A program made the position numbers and the translations under genes. Positions 1 to 8,164 of a stretch of DNA of 64,000 nucleotides are shown in pieces. The stretch comes from Melaminivora suipulveris (GTDB lineage: Bacteria; Pseudomonadota; Gammaproteobacteria; Burkholderiales; Burkholderiaceae_C). The notes beneath the pieces are model-generated. The model saw nothing but the letters and a program-made list of their open reading frames with translations, had not been told where the DNA came from and did no database searches. The DNA is taken from positions 1,058,501 to 1,122,500 of the forward strand of contig NZ_CP027667.1 of assembly GCF_003008575.1 (NCBI RefSeq), in the 5' to 3' direction. Position 1 is the stretch's first letter. Each line of letters starts with the position of its first letter.

Positions 1-2040
1 TTGCGCCTGCAAGGCTTCACGGTGGTCGAGTCCGGCGGCCTGTACAAGGTCGTGCCCGAGGCCGATGCCAAGCTGCAGACCGGCACGGTGGCGGTCACTC
101 AGGGCGCTTCGGGCCGGGCGCCTTCCGGCGGGCAGATCGTCACGCAGATCTTCAAGCTGAACTTCGAGAACGCGAACAACCTGGTGCCGGTGCTGCGCCC
201 GCTCATCAGCCCGAACAACACCATCAACGTCAACCCCGGCAACAACTCACTGGTCATCACCGACTACGCCGACAACCTGCAGCGCCTGGCGCGCATCATC
301 GCCGCCATGGACGTGTCCAACGCCAGCGACGTCGAGGTCATCCCGCTACAGCACGCCGTGGCGGCCGACCTGGCGCCGCTGGTGGCGCGGCTGATCGAGG
401 GCGGCGGCACGGGCGCGGGCGGCCCGGCGGTGGCGCAGGGCCAGAGCGACACCTCCTTCAAGACCACGCTTTTGGCCGAGCCGCGCAGCAACGCGCTGAT
501 CGTGCGCGCGGCCAATCCGGCGCGCGTGGCGCTGGTGCGCTCTCTCGTGGCCAAGCTGGACCAGCCAGCCGCCACGGGCGCTGGCGCGGCCAGTGGCAAC
601 ATCCATGTGGTCTACCTGAAGAACGCCGATGCCGTGAAGCTGGCGACCACGCTGCGCGCGGCGCTGGGCGGCGCTGCCGGCAGCGGGGCTGGGGCGGATG
701 CGGGCACGCCATCGACCTCGGCGCGCGGTGGCGGGCTGTCCGGCGGCGCGGGCGGCCTGACCAGCGGCGGGCTGGGCCAGCCAGCGGGCGGCGCGGGCAT
801 GGGCACGGCGGGCGGCCTGGGCGCCAGCGCGCCGTCGCTGTCCGGCGGCGCGGGCGGCAGCGGCAGCCAGCCGTCGACGGGCGGCATCATCCAGGCCGAT
901 CCGAGCACCAACTCGCTGATCATCAGCGCGCCGCCGCCGCTGTTCCGGCAGATCCGCGCCGTCATCGACAAGCTCGACGGCCGGCGCGCGCAGGTGCTGG
1001 TGGAGAGCCTGATCGTCGAGGTGCGCGCCAGCAAGGTCGCGGAGTTCGGCATCCAGTGGCAGGGCGTACTGGGCCACATGGGCGGCACTCTGGGCGTTTT
1101 GGGCACCAACTCGGGCATCTCCGGCACCAACATCCTGAACCTGGCGCTGGCCGCGGCGGGCGCGGCCAACGGCAACCTGACGGGCCTGGGCGCGGCCGGC
1201 GCCAAGCCGGCGCCGGGCATGAACATCGCCATCGCCCCGCGCATCGACGGCAAGTACTACCTGGGCGCGCTGGCCAATTTCCTGGACAACACCGGCGACG
1301 CCAACGTGCTGTCCACGCCCAATCTGATGACACTGGACAACGAGGAGGCGCAGATCGTCATCGGCGACAACGTGCCCTTCCCCACCGGCTCCTACGCCAA
1401 CACCGGCGGCATGGGCGGGGCCGTCAACCCCTTCACCACGGTGGAGCGCAAGGACGTCGGCCTGATGCTGCGCGTGCGCCCGACCATCAACGAAAACGGC
1501 ACCGTCAAGCTGTCGCTGTACCAGGAGGTCTCCAAGGTCGCCGCCAACACGCTGAACAACGTCAACGGGCCGACGACCAGCAAGCGCTCCATCGAATCCA
1601 CGGTGCTGGTCGAGGACGGCAGCGTGATCGTGCTGGGCGGCCTGCTGGAGGACAGCTACGGCCTGGCGCAGGACAAGGTACCGCTGGCCGGCGACCTGCC
1701 GCTGCTGGGCGGCTTGTTCAGGAGCGAAAAGCGCACGCGCGAGAAAACCAACCTGATGGTCTTCCTGCGCCCTGTCGTCATCCGCGACAGCGTCACCAGC
1801 GACGCGCTGATGGTCGACCGCTACGAGGCCATTCGCGCGCTGCAGGAGGTGAGCCAGCCGGCGCCGAGCCAGATGCTGCGCAGCGTGTCCGAGGCGCCCG
1901 TGCTGCCGGCGCTGCCGCCCACCGCGCCTGCGGTCAGGGCCACCGCGCCCGCGCCGCTGGCTCCGGTGCGGCCGACGCTGCGCCCGGCCCCGCCGGTGCA
2001 GCCGGTGGAAGTGCCTGACCCGGCCTACATGCCGCAGTAA
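1..2040 (+). CDS. gspD: Type II secretion secretin GspD (5' partial)
   Basis: This encodes the outer-membrane secretin through which the type II secretion system exports folded proteins. The reading frame is open at the first base of the window, so the signal peptide and N0 domain lie outside it. What is visible are repeated N-domains (the QIFKLNFENANNLVPVLRPL and VYLKNADAVKLATTLRAAL segments), a long Gly/Ser-rich linker around residues 225-300, and the C-terminal secretin domain, including VPFPTGSY and SIESTVLVEDGSVIVLGGLL. A Pro-rich tail follows the secretin core. The stop lies 10 bp before gspE, so the two are probably co-transcribed. The family assignment is secure; the true start is unknown. 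Confidence 0.95.
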   Translation: MRLQGFTVVESGGLYKVVPEADAKLQTGTVAVTQGASGRAPSGGQIVTQIFKLNFENANNLVPVLRPLISPNNTINVNPGNNSLVITDYADNLQRLARIIAAMDVSNASDVEVIPLQHAVAADLAPLVARLIEGGGTGAGGPAVAQGQSDTSFKTTLLAEPRSNALIVRAANPARVALVRSLVAKLDQPAATGAGAASGNIHVVYLKNADAVKLATTLRAALGGAAGSGAGADAGTPSTSARGGGLSGGAGGLTSGGLGQPAGGAGMGTAGGLGASAPSLSGGAGGSGSQPSTGGIIQADPSTNSLIISAPPPLFRQIRAVIDKLDGRRAQVLVESLIVEVRASKVAEFGIQWQGVLGHMGGTLGVLGTNSGISGTNILNLALAAAGAANGNLTGLGAAGAKPAPGMNIAIAPRIDGKYYLGALANFLDNTGDANVLSTPNLMTLDNEEAQIVIGDNVPFPTGSYANTGGMGGAVNPFTTVERKDVGLMLRVRPTINENGTVKLSLYQEVSKVAANTLNNVNGPTTSKRSIESTVLVEDGSVIVLGGLLEDSYGLAQDKVPLAGDLPLLGGLFRSEKRTREKTNLMVFLRPVVIRDSVTSDALMVDRYEAIRALQEVSQPAPSQMLRSVSEAPVLPALPPTAPAVRATAPAPLAPVRPTLRPAPPVQPVEVPDPAYMPQ

Positions 2041-2050
2041 GAGCCGGTTC

Positions 2051-3439
2051 ATGCGCCACCCCCTGCCCTACGCCTTTGCGCGCACCCACCAGCTGCTGCT
2101 GGAGGACGACGGCCAGCAGCGTGTGCTGTGGCATGGCCCCAGGCCGTCCATGCCGGCCGTCTCCGAAGTGCTGAGAAAACATGGCGATCTGGAGCTGATC
2201 GCGCTGGACGCGCCGCAGCTGGCGCAGCGCATCAGCCAGGCGTATTCGCACAGCGAATCCAGCGCCGCCATGGTGGTCAGCGAGGTCGAGGAAGGCGCCG
2301 ACCTGTCGCGCATGATGCAGGAGCTGCCGGCGGTGGAGGACCTGCTGGAATCCGCCGGCGACGCGCCCATCATCCGCATGCTCAACGCGCTCTTGACCCA
2401 GGCCGCGCGCGACGGTGCCAGCGACATCCACATCGAGCCCTACGAGCGGCATTCGAGCGTGCGCTTTCGCGTCGACGGCAGCTTGCGGGAGGTGGTGCAG
2501 CCCAACCGCGCGCTGCACGCCGCGCTGATCTCGCGCCTCAAAATCATGGCCGACCTGGATATCTCGGAAAAGCGCCTGCCGCAGGACGGGCGCATCAGCC
2601 TGCGTCTGGGCACGCGCGCCATCGATGTGCGCGTCTCGACACTGCCCAGCGCGCACGGCGAGCGCGCCGTGCTGCGCCTTTTGGACAAGAGCGAATCGCG
2701 CCTGAACCTGGAGGCCGTGGGCATGCAGGGCCAGGTGCTTTCGCGCATGGAGCACCTGATCAGTCAGCCGCACGGCATCGTGCTGGTCACCGGCCCCACG
2801 GGCTCGGGCAAGACGACCACGCTGTATGCCGCGCTGTCGCGCCTCGATGCTGCGCGCAGCAACATCATGACGGTGGAAGACCCCATCGAATACGAGCTGG
2901 CGGGCGTGGGGCAGACGCAGGTCAACCCGAAGATCGAGCTGACCTTTGCCAAGGCGCTGCGGGCCATCCTGCGCCAGGACCCGGACGTCATCATGATCGG
3001 CGAGATCCGCGACTTCGAGACCGCGCAGATCGCCATCCAGGCATCGCTGACCGGCCACCTGGTGCTGGCCACGCTGCACACCAACGACGCGGCCAGCGCC
3101 GTGACGCGGCTGGTGGACATGGGCGTGGAGCCGTTTTTGCTGTCGTCGTCGCTGCTGGGCGTGCTGGCGCAGCGGCTGGTGCGCAAGTACTGCAGCCATT
3201 GCCACGGCGGCGGCTGCGAGCACTGCGGCGCCACCGGCTACGCCGGGCGCACGGGGGTGTTCGAGCTGCTCATGGTGGATGACGCCATCCGCGCGCACAT
3301 CCATGGCGGCGCCGGCGAGGGCGAGATCCGCAAGCAGGCGCTGGGCGCCGGCATGACGCTCATGAGGGACGACGGCCAGCGGCTGGTGGCGGCAGGCGTC
3401 ACCAGCCCGCAGGAAGTGCTGCGCGTGACGCGCGACTGA
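2051..3439 (+). CDS. gspE: Type II secretion ATPase GspE
   Basis: This is the cytoplasmic hexameric ATPase that powers pseudopilus assembly in type II secretion. At 462 aa it is near the usual family length. Walker A ([10 protein letters not shown]) is at about residues 248-257, Walker B (IMIGEIRD) at about 314-321, and the family's zinc-binding tetracysteine module is at C381, C384, C389 and C392. It follows gspD by 10 bp. The expected partner gspF is not next: an unrelated oxidoreductase gene separates them. Confidence 0.96.
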   Translation: MRHPLPYAFARTHQLLLEDDGQQRVLWHGPRPSMPAVSEVLRKHGDLELIALDAPQLAQRISQAYSHSESSAAMVVSEVEEGADLSRMMQELPAVEDLLESAGDAPIIRMLNALLTQAARDGASDIHIEPYERHSSVRFRVDGSLREVVQPNRALHAALISRLKIMADLDISEKRLPQDGRISLRLGTRAIDVRVSTLPSAHGERAVLRLLDKSESRLNLEAVGMQGQVLSRMEHLISQPHGIVLVTGPTGSGKTTTLYAALSRLDAARSNIMTVEDPIEYELAGVGQTQVNPKIELTFAKALRAILRQDPDVIMIGEIRDFETAQIAIQASLTGHLVLATLHTNDAASAVTRLVDMGVEPFLLSSSLLGVLAQRLVRKYCSHCHGGGCEHCGATGYAGRTGVFELLMVDDAIRAHIHGGAGEGEIRKQALGAGMTLMRDDGQRLVAAGVTSPQEVLRVTRD

Positions 3440-3442
3440 CGG

Positions 3443-3508
3443 TTTTCAAGCCAAATATGCCTTGAGCCGGCGTGGATCAAGCATCGTCAGCTATCTTTTT
3501 TATAGTGC
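3443..3508 (-). repeat. Comamonadaceae-type ~60-bp intergenic element, copy 1
   Basis: It begins 4 bp after the gspE stop. Read on the minus strand it has an AT-rich dyad ending in GATAGCT, then TGCTTGATCCACGCCGGCTCA and a T-rich tail, matching copies elsewhere in the window. The rest of the gap to 3720 holds no gene I can support. Confidence 0.75.
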
Positions 3509-3720
3509 CATGCGCCCGCCCGCGCTGCAGCAGCGGCACCTGGCGCGAGCCGTCGTCCTGCGAGCGAAACAGCCTGCTGAAAAACCCCATGCCGCGCCGT
3601 GGCGCTCCGGCATGAACCCGCCACGATTGGACACGTTCAGTAACGCCTTGCCATGCCCATTGTCAACAAGGCATACCCGCAGCCGCGCGCCGATGCGCGC
3701 GATACACCCACAATGGCCCC

Positions 3721-4719
3721 ATGACGACGAACAAGCTCCCCCTGCTGTCCTTCCTGGATCTGGTCGCCGTGCGCGAGGGCGGCAGCGCCGCCGAGGCGCT
3801 GGCGCTGGCCGTGCGCACCGCGCGCCATGCCGAGGCCCTGGGCTTCAAGCGCTACTGGGTCGCCGAGCATCACAACATGCCGGGCATCGCCAGCTCGGCC
3901 ACGGCCGTGCTGGTGGGCCATCTGGCAGGCAGCACGCGGACCATCCGCGTGGGCTCGGGCGGCATCATGCTGCCCAACCATGCACCATTGGTCGTGGCCG
4001 AGGCCTTCGGCACCCTGGCCACGCTCTACCCCGGCCGCATCGACCTGGGACTGGGGCGCGCGCCCGGCACCGATGGCGCCACCATGCGCGCGCTGCGCCG
4101 CGACCGTGTCGAGCGCGAGGAGGACTTCCCGCGCGACGTGCTGGAGCTGCAGCGCCTGCTGGCGCCGGCGCAACCGGGGCAGAAGCTGATCGCCGTGCCG
4201 GGCGCCGGCACCGAAGTGCCCCTCTGGCTGCTCGGCTCCAGTCTGTTTTCCGCACAGCTGGCGGCGCACCTGGGCCTGCCATACGCATTCGCCTCGCACT
4301 TCGCGCCGCGCATGCTGCACGCGGCAATCGATCTGTACCGGCGCACCTTCCAGCCGTCGGCGGTGCTGGCCAAGCCCTACGTGATGGTCGGCGTGCCGGT
4401 GATTGCCGCGCCGACCGACGAGGAGGCGCAGTTCCTGGCCAGTAGTACTTACCAACGCGTGCTGGGCATCCTGACGGGGCAGCGCGGCCTGCTGGCGCCG
4501 CCCGTGCAGGGCTACCTGGAAGGCCTGGGCTACCAGGAGCGGCAGGCGATTGCCGACTTCCTGGCCGTGGGTGTCGTGGGCGGGCCGGATACGGTGCGCG
4601 CGGGCCTGCGCGCGCTGGCCAGCAGCACGCAGGCCGACGAGTTCATCCTGGTGTCCGACGTGTACGACGCCGAGCTGCGCCTGCGCTCGCTGACCCTGAC
4701 GCGCGACGCCCACGCCTAG
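3721..4719 (+). CDS. LLM-class flavin-dependent oxidoreductase (YhbW/MsnO8-like)
   Basis: This is a predicted FMN-dependent luciferase-like monooxygenase of 332 aa, a typical length. The fold is indicated by the N-terminal LPLLSFLDL strand, the family motif [13 protein letters not shown] near residue 50, [13 protein letters not shown], and [14 protein letters not shown]. It resembles the E. coli YhbW / MsnO8 subgroup; the substrate cannot be told. It sits between gspE and gspF on the same strand, with an intergenic repeat upstream and a long palindrome directly after its stop. It therefore looks like a later insertion into the gsp operon rather than a secretion component. Confidence 0.88.
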   Translation: MTTNKLPLLSFLDLVAVREGGSAAEALALAVRTARHAEALGFKRYWVAEHHNMPGIASSATAVLVGHLAGSTRTIRVGSGGIMLPNHAPLVVAEAFGTLATLYPGRIDLGLGRAPGTDGATMRALRRDRVEREEDFPRDVLELQRLLAPAQPGQKLIAVPGAGTEVPLWLLGSSLFSAQLAAHLGLPYAFASHFAPRMLHAAIDLYRRTFQPSAVLAKPYVMVGVPVIAAPTDEEAQFLASSTYQRVLGILTGQRGLLAPPVQGYLEGLGYQERQAIADFLAVGVVGGPDTVRAGLRALASSTQADEFILVSDVYDAELRLRSLTLTRDAHA

Positions 4720-4786
4720 GAGCGTGTTTACGACCTCCACGCGGGTGTGCAGTCGCGACCTCGGGCGGAGATCGTAAACACGCTCC
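4719..4786. repeat. Long inverted repeat between the oxidoreductase gene and gspF
   Basis: The left arm GGAGCGTGTTTACGA (4719-4733) is matched perfectly by TCGTAAACACGCTCC (4772-4786). Pairing continues imperfectly for another 7-9 bp inward, around a loop of about 20 bp. No T-run follows, so it is not a standard terminator. It may be a REP-like palindrome or a target-site remnant. Confidence 0.8.
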
Positions 4787-4841
4787 GGGCGCTACCATGG
4801 CGCTTACTGCTCCCCGCTGACCCGCTACTGCCCAGCACCCC

Positions 4842-6071
4842 ATGCCCGCCTTTTCCTTTGAAGCCCTGGACGCCGAAGGCCGCGTGCGCCGCGGCACGGT
4901 GGATGCCGACAGCCCGCGCGCCGCGCGCGGCCTGCTGCGCGCGCAGGCCCTGGTGCCGCTGGACGTGCAGGTGCTGGGGCTGGAGTCGTCCCTGGATGCG
5001 CCGCAGGGCTGGCTGCAGCGCGCCCTCACCCGTCCGGTGTTCAACGCCACCGGCCTGGCGGTGTGGACGCGCCAGCTCGCCGGCCTGGTCGGCTCGGGCC
5101 TGCCGCTGGAGCGGGCGCTCACGGCTCTGGCCGAAGAGGCCGACAGCCAGCCGCAGCGCCACCTGGTCGCTGCCCTGCGCGCCGAAGTCAATGCCGGCGC
5201 GCCCTTTGCCCGCGCGCTGGCGCTGCACCCGCGCGAGTTCTCGCCCATCTACTGCGCGGTGATCGGCGCGGGCGAATCCAGCGGCGCCCTGGGCGAGGTG
5301 CTGGAGAGCCTGGCCGACGACCTGGAGGCGCGCCAGCAGCTGCGCGCCAAGCTGGTCGGCGCGGCGCTGTACCCGGCCATCGTGACCTTGGTCGCCATCA
5401 TCATCGTGCTGTTCCTGGTCGGCTACGTGGTGCCGCAGGTGGCCGGGGTGTTTGCCGGCAGCAAGCGCGCCCTGCCGTTTCTCACCGTGGCCATGCTGGC
5501 CATCAGCGACTTCGTGCGCAGCTATGGCTGGGCGCTGCTGGGCGCTCTCATTGTGATAGCTACAGGCGTACGTTTGGCGCTGGCCCGGCCGGCTTTTCGC
5601 GTGAAATTCGACGGCTGGTGGCTGAAATTGCCGCTGCTGGGCCGGCTGGCACGCGGCTACAACGCGGCGCGCTTTGCCTCGACGCTGGCCATGCTGGCCG
5701 GCGCCGGCGTGCCCATCCTGCGCGCGCTGCAGGCCGCCGCCGAGACCCTGAACAACCGCGCACTGCGCGCCGACGCGCTGGCCGCCCTGGCGCTGGTGCG
5801 CGAGGGCGCGCCGCTGGCCTCGGCCCTGGCGCAGGAAAAGCGCTTTCCGCCGCTGCTGGCGATGTTCGCGCGCCTGGGCGAGCAGACCGGCCGCCTGCCG
5901 CAGATGCTCGGCCGCGCCGCCACGCAGTTGGGAGGCGAGGTGCAGCGACGCGCGCTGCAGCTGGCCACCATCCTGGAGCCACTGCTGATCGTCGCCATGG
6001 GCCTGGTGGTCATGCTGATCGTCTTGGCCGTCCTCATGCCCATCATCCAGCTCAACCAGTTCGTCAAGTGA
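4842..6071 (+). CDS. gspF: Type II secretion inner-membrane platform protein GspF
   Basis: This is the polytopic inner-membrane platform protein that couples GspE to the pseudopilus. It is 409 aa, typical for the family, and opens with the MPAFSFEALD segment. It has two T2SS_F repeats and three hydrophobic segments at about residues 176-200, 227-247 and 375-400. The start at 4842 gives the usual GspF N-terminus. The ATG lies 55 bp after the long inverted repeat. A short repeat-like stretch sits within the second membrane segment (see separate entry). Confidence 0.95.
   Translation: MPAFSFEALDAEGRVRRGTVDADSPRAARGLLRAQALVPLDVQVLGLESSLDAPQGWLQRALTRPVFNATGLAVWTRQLAGLVGSGLPLERALTALAEEADSQPQRHLVAALRAEVNAGAPFARALALHPREFSPIYCAVIGAGESSGALGEVLESLADDLEARQQLRAKLVGAALYPAIVTLVAIIIVLFLVGYVVPQVAGVFAGSKRALPFLTVAMLAISDFVRSYGWALLGALIVIATGVRLALARPAFRVKFDGWWLKLPLLGRLARGYNAARFASTLAMLAGAGVPILRALQAAAETLNNRALRADALAALALVREGAPLASALAQEKRFPPLLAMFARLGEQTGRLPQMLGRAATQLGGEVQRRALQLATILEPLLIVAMGLVVMLIVLAVLMPIIQLNQFVK
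5545..5580 (+). repeat. Possible in-frame remnant of an intergenic element within gspF
   Basis: The segment containing ATTGTGATAGCTACAGGCG is more AT-rich than its surroundings. It resembles the dyad half (GATAGCT) of the intergenic repeat family. It encodes part of a membrane helix (ALIVIATGVRL) and keeps the frame open. The similarity is short, so this is tentative. Confidence 0.3.
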
Positions 6072-6084
6072 CGCGGGGCAGTCT

Positions 6085-6999
6085 ATGAGCGTGACCCTGG
6101 ACGACAAACTGGTCGTCGCCATCTCCTCGCGCGCGCTGTTCGATTTCGAGGAGGAAAACCGCCTGTTCGAGGCCGGCGACGAGGCCGCGTACATGCGCCG
6201 GCAGCTGGAGCTGGTGCATCAGCCGGCACGCCCTGGCATTGCGCATGCGCTGGTGCGCAAGCTGCTGGCGTTCAACACGCCCGAGGCGCAGCGCGTGGAG
6301 GTGGTCATGCTCTCGCGCAACGATCCGGCCAGCGGCATGCGCGTCTTTGCCTCGGCGCAGGCCGCCGGCATGCGCATCGAGCGCGGCGTGTTCACGCGCG
6401 GGCGCAACCCGTTTTCGTACCTGCGGCCGCTGGGCGCGCACCTGTTTCTGTCGGCCAACGAGGCCGATGTGCGCGAGGCCCTGTCCATCGGTTTTCCCGC
6501 CGCGCGGGTGATGGTCGACGCCACGCCGGCCGGCGACCGCTACCCTGGCGAGGTGCGCATCGCCTTCGACGGCGATGCGGTGCTGTTTTCCGACGAGGCC
6601 GAGCGCGTGTACCAGCAGGGCGGCCTGCCGGCGTTCCTGCAGCACGAGGTCTCGCACGCCGCGCGGCCGCTGGCCGAGGGGCCCTTCAAGCCGCTCTTGG
6701 CCGCGCTGCACCGCCTGCAGCAGCAGGCCGACGCCTCGCAGATGCGCATCCGCACGGCCCTGGTCACGGCGCGCAGCGCGCCGGCGCACGAGCGCGCCGT
6801 GCGCACGCTGCTGGACTGGGGCATCACGGTGGACGAGGCGATGTTCCTGGGCGGGCTGGCCAAGGGGCCCTTCCTGCGCGAGTTCGAGCCGGATTTCTTC
6901 TTCGACGACCAGACGGGCCATGTGCAGTCGGCCGCGCAGCATGTGCCGGCGGGGCATGTCAGCGCGGGCGTCGCCAACCTGCCTGCAATGGGCGGCTGA
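6085..6999 (+). CDS. Cytosolic 5'-nucleotidase family protein
   Basis: This is a predicted nucleoside monophosphate 5'-nucleotidase of the cN-I-like (PF06189) family, 304 aa. Recognisable segments are LVVAISSRALFD at the N-terminus, VVMLSRNDPASGMRVF near residue 75, and the C-terminal WGITVDEAMFLGGLAKG followed by FFFDDQ. These supply the aspartates expected of a HAD-type active site. It would hydrolyse AMP or IMP to nucleoside and phosphate in the cytoplasm. It starts 13 bp after gspF and may be read through from that operon, although it has no known secretion role. Confidence 0.85.
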   Translation: MSVTLDDKLVVAISSRALFDFEEENRLFEAGDEAAYMRRQLELVHQPARPGIAHALVRKLLAFNTPEAQRVEVVMLSRNDPASGMRVFASAQAAGMRIERGVFTRGRNPFSYLRPLGAHLFLSANEADVREALSIGFPAARVMVDATPAGDRYPGEVRIAFDGDAVLFSDEAERVYQQGGLPAFLQHEVSHAARPLAEGPFKPLLAALHRLQQQADASQMRIRTALVTARSAPAHERAVRTLLDWGITVDEAMFLGGLAKGPFLREFEPDFFFDDQTGHVQSAAQHVPAGHVSAGVANLPAMGG

Positions 7000-7003
7000 C
7001 GAG

Positions 7004-7071
7004 AGTTTTCAGCGAAAAACACCCTCAGTCGGCGTAGATCAACGGTCTGCAGCTATCAAATATGCAGCTAT
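7004..7071 (-). repeat. ~60-bp intergenic element, copy 2
   Basis: It lies 5 bp after the nucleotidase stop and ends just before the 3' end of the next, convergent gene. On the minus strand it reads TAGCTGCATATTTGATAGCT, then CGTTGATCTACGCCGACTGA and a T-rich tail. Confidence 0.8.
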
Positions 7072-7077
7072 GAGGCG

Positions 7078-7524
7078 TCAAAGCCCGCCGGTGCGCTTGA
7101 CCTTGGGGTCGGCATAGGTCAGCGGCTCGTCGTTCTTGACCTGCTGCGCCAGGCGCTCGGACAGCGTGGTCTTGTTGACCTCCAGCGCGACTTCCACCGC
7201 GCTGCCGCTGGCGCGCCACATGGACTGGATGAAGTCCAGCAGCTGCTGGTACAGCGGCGGCTCGCGCGGCTTTTCCTCGGGCTGCTCGGGCGCATCCTTG
7301 CGCGCCTCGGTCAGCGTCCAGTCGCGATCGGCCTTGTCCGGGTCGCTGGCGCGCGTGGGTTCGCGCAACGTCGCGCCCTCGCCCAGGCGGTCGGTGGACT
7401 CGACGGCGTTGGCGGCCTGCACCGGGCGCACCGGCACGGCCCCGCCCGCGCCGGTGGAATACAGATCCCCCGCCGGGGCCGGACGCCATGGCGAGGTCGG
7501 TCGGTCAACAGGTGGCAGTTGCAT
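7078..7524 (-). CDS. Conserved hypothetical protein, 148 aa
   Basis: I do not recognise this family. The start at 7524 (MQLPPVDRP) is chosen because a good ribosome-binding site (GGAGG) precedes it; the frame stays open 39 codons further upstream without support. The first half is low-complexity and hydrophilic. The second half (about residues 85-140) looks folded, with PLYQQLLDFIQSMW and EVALEVNKTTLSERL. There is no signal peptide or membrane segment. It follows the cyanophycin-associated DUF1854 gene on the same strand but is separated from it by a terminator-like hairpin, so it is probably transcribed separately. Confidence 0.65.
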   Translation of the reverse strand: MQLPPVDRPTSPWRPAPAGDLYSTGAGGAVPVRPVQAANAVESTDRLGEGATLREPTRASDPDKADRDWTLTEARKDAPEQPEEKPREPPLYQQLLDFIQSMWRASGSAVEVALEVNKTTLSERLAQQVKNDEPLTYADPKVKRTGGL

Positions 7525-7642
7525 GGCCTGAGCCCTCCAGATGCGGGAATGCAAACGCGCCAGCCGTAGCCAGCGCCTCGTCGTCCCTGTATTTCGGCAA
7601 AAAGGAGGGTGAATTGAGGCCTTTTTGACCGATGGGGCCAAA

Positions 7643-7660
7643 ACCAGGGTTTTCCCTGGT
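7643..7660 (-). terminator. Intrinsic-terminator-like hairpin after the DUF1854 gene
   Basis: On the minus strand a perfect 7-bp stem, ACCAGGG-AAAA-CCCTGGT, is followed by TTTTG. It lies 7 bp beyond the DUF1854 stop codon. Confidence 0.6.
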
Positions 7661-7666
7661 CCTTGC

Positions 7667-8164
7667 TTACAAAAAACGCTCCAGCAGCTTGAGCGACGCC
7701 CGGTCCAGCGCCGCCGTGTCGGGCACGCGGAACTGCACGCCGCCGCTGGCGGTGATGAGCAGATGCGTGCGCCCGGCCAGGCGGCGGATGTCCTCCTCGC
7801 CCTTGAGCACCAGCGACGCCGCGCCCCGGTCGGTCTCGACCTGCCAGGTGCTGGGCGTGGAAAAGCTCGACACGCTGCACAGCCGGGTGATGACGGGGAT
7901 GAACTCGCGCGCCGTCAGCTCCTCCTCGATCAGCGTGCGCACCGCCGCGGGAATGGCGTCCAGGCGCGGGATCCAGGCGATCTCGTGCCCGTCGCTGGCG
8001 ACCAGCGACACGCTCTCGCCGGGCGCGGCGATGGGAAAGGCGCGCACCGGCGTGATGCCCTCGTGCAGCGCACCGCCGGGCAGGCGCAGCACCAGGCGGC
8101 CGTGCGGGTTGCGCTCCAGGGCGATGTCGTTGTCTGCGGATGCGATGTCGGCCATGGCGCTCAT
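7667..8164 (-). CDS. Cyanophycin-associated DUF1854 family protein
   Basis: This 165-aa soluble protein matches DUF1854, a family of unknown biochemical function found beside cyanophycin synthetase genes and named for that association. Characteristic stretches are EIAWIPRLDAIP, REFIPVITRL, and the STPSTWQVETDRG segment. The start at 8164 forms an ATGA overlap with the upstream ABC transporter stop, indicating translational coupling. An alternative ATG at 8155 has a better spaced AAGG. It probably works with the ABC protein; the role is inferred only from gene context. Confidence 0.82.
   Translation of the reverse strand: MSAMADIASADNDIALERNPHGRLVLRLPGGALHEGITPVRAFPIAAPGESVSLVASDGHEIAWIPRLDAIPAAVRTLIEEELTAREFIPVITRLCSVSSFSTPSTWQVETDRGAASLVLKGEEDIRRLAGRTHLLITASGGVQFRVPDTAALDRASLKLLERFL

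Noticed and set aside
3477..3590. A 37-codon minus-strand ORF ([13 protein letters not shown]...) between gspE and the oxidoreductase gene
   Set aside because: The first residues look protein-like, but there is no well-spaced ribosome-binding site and its end lies in a repeat. It may be a remnant; not supported as a gene.
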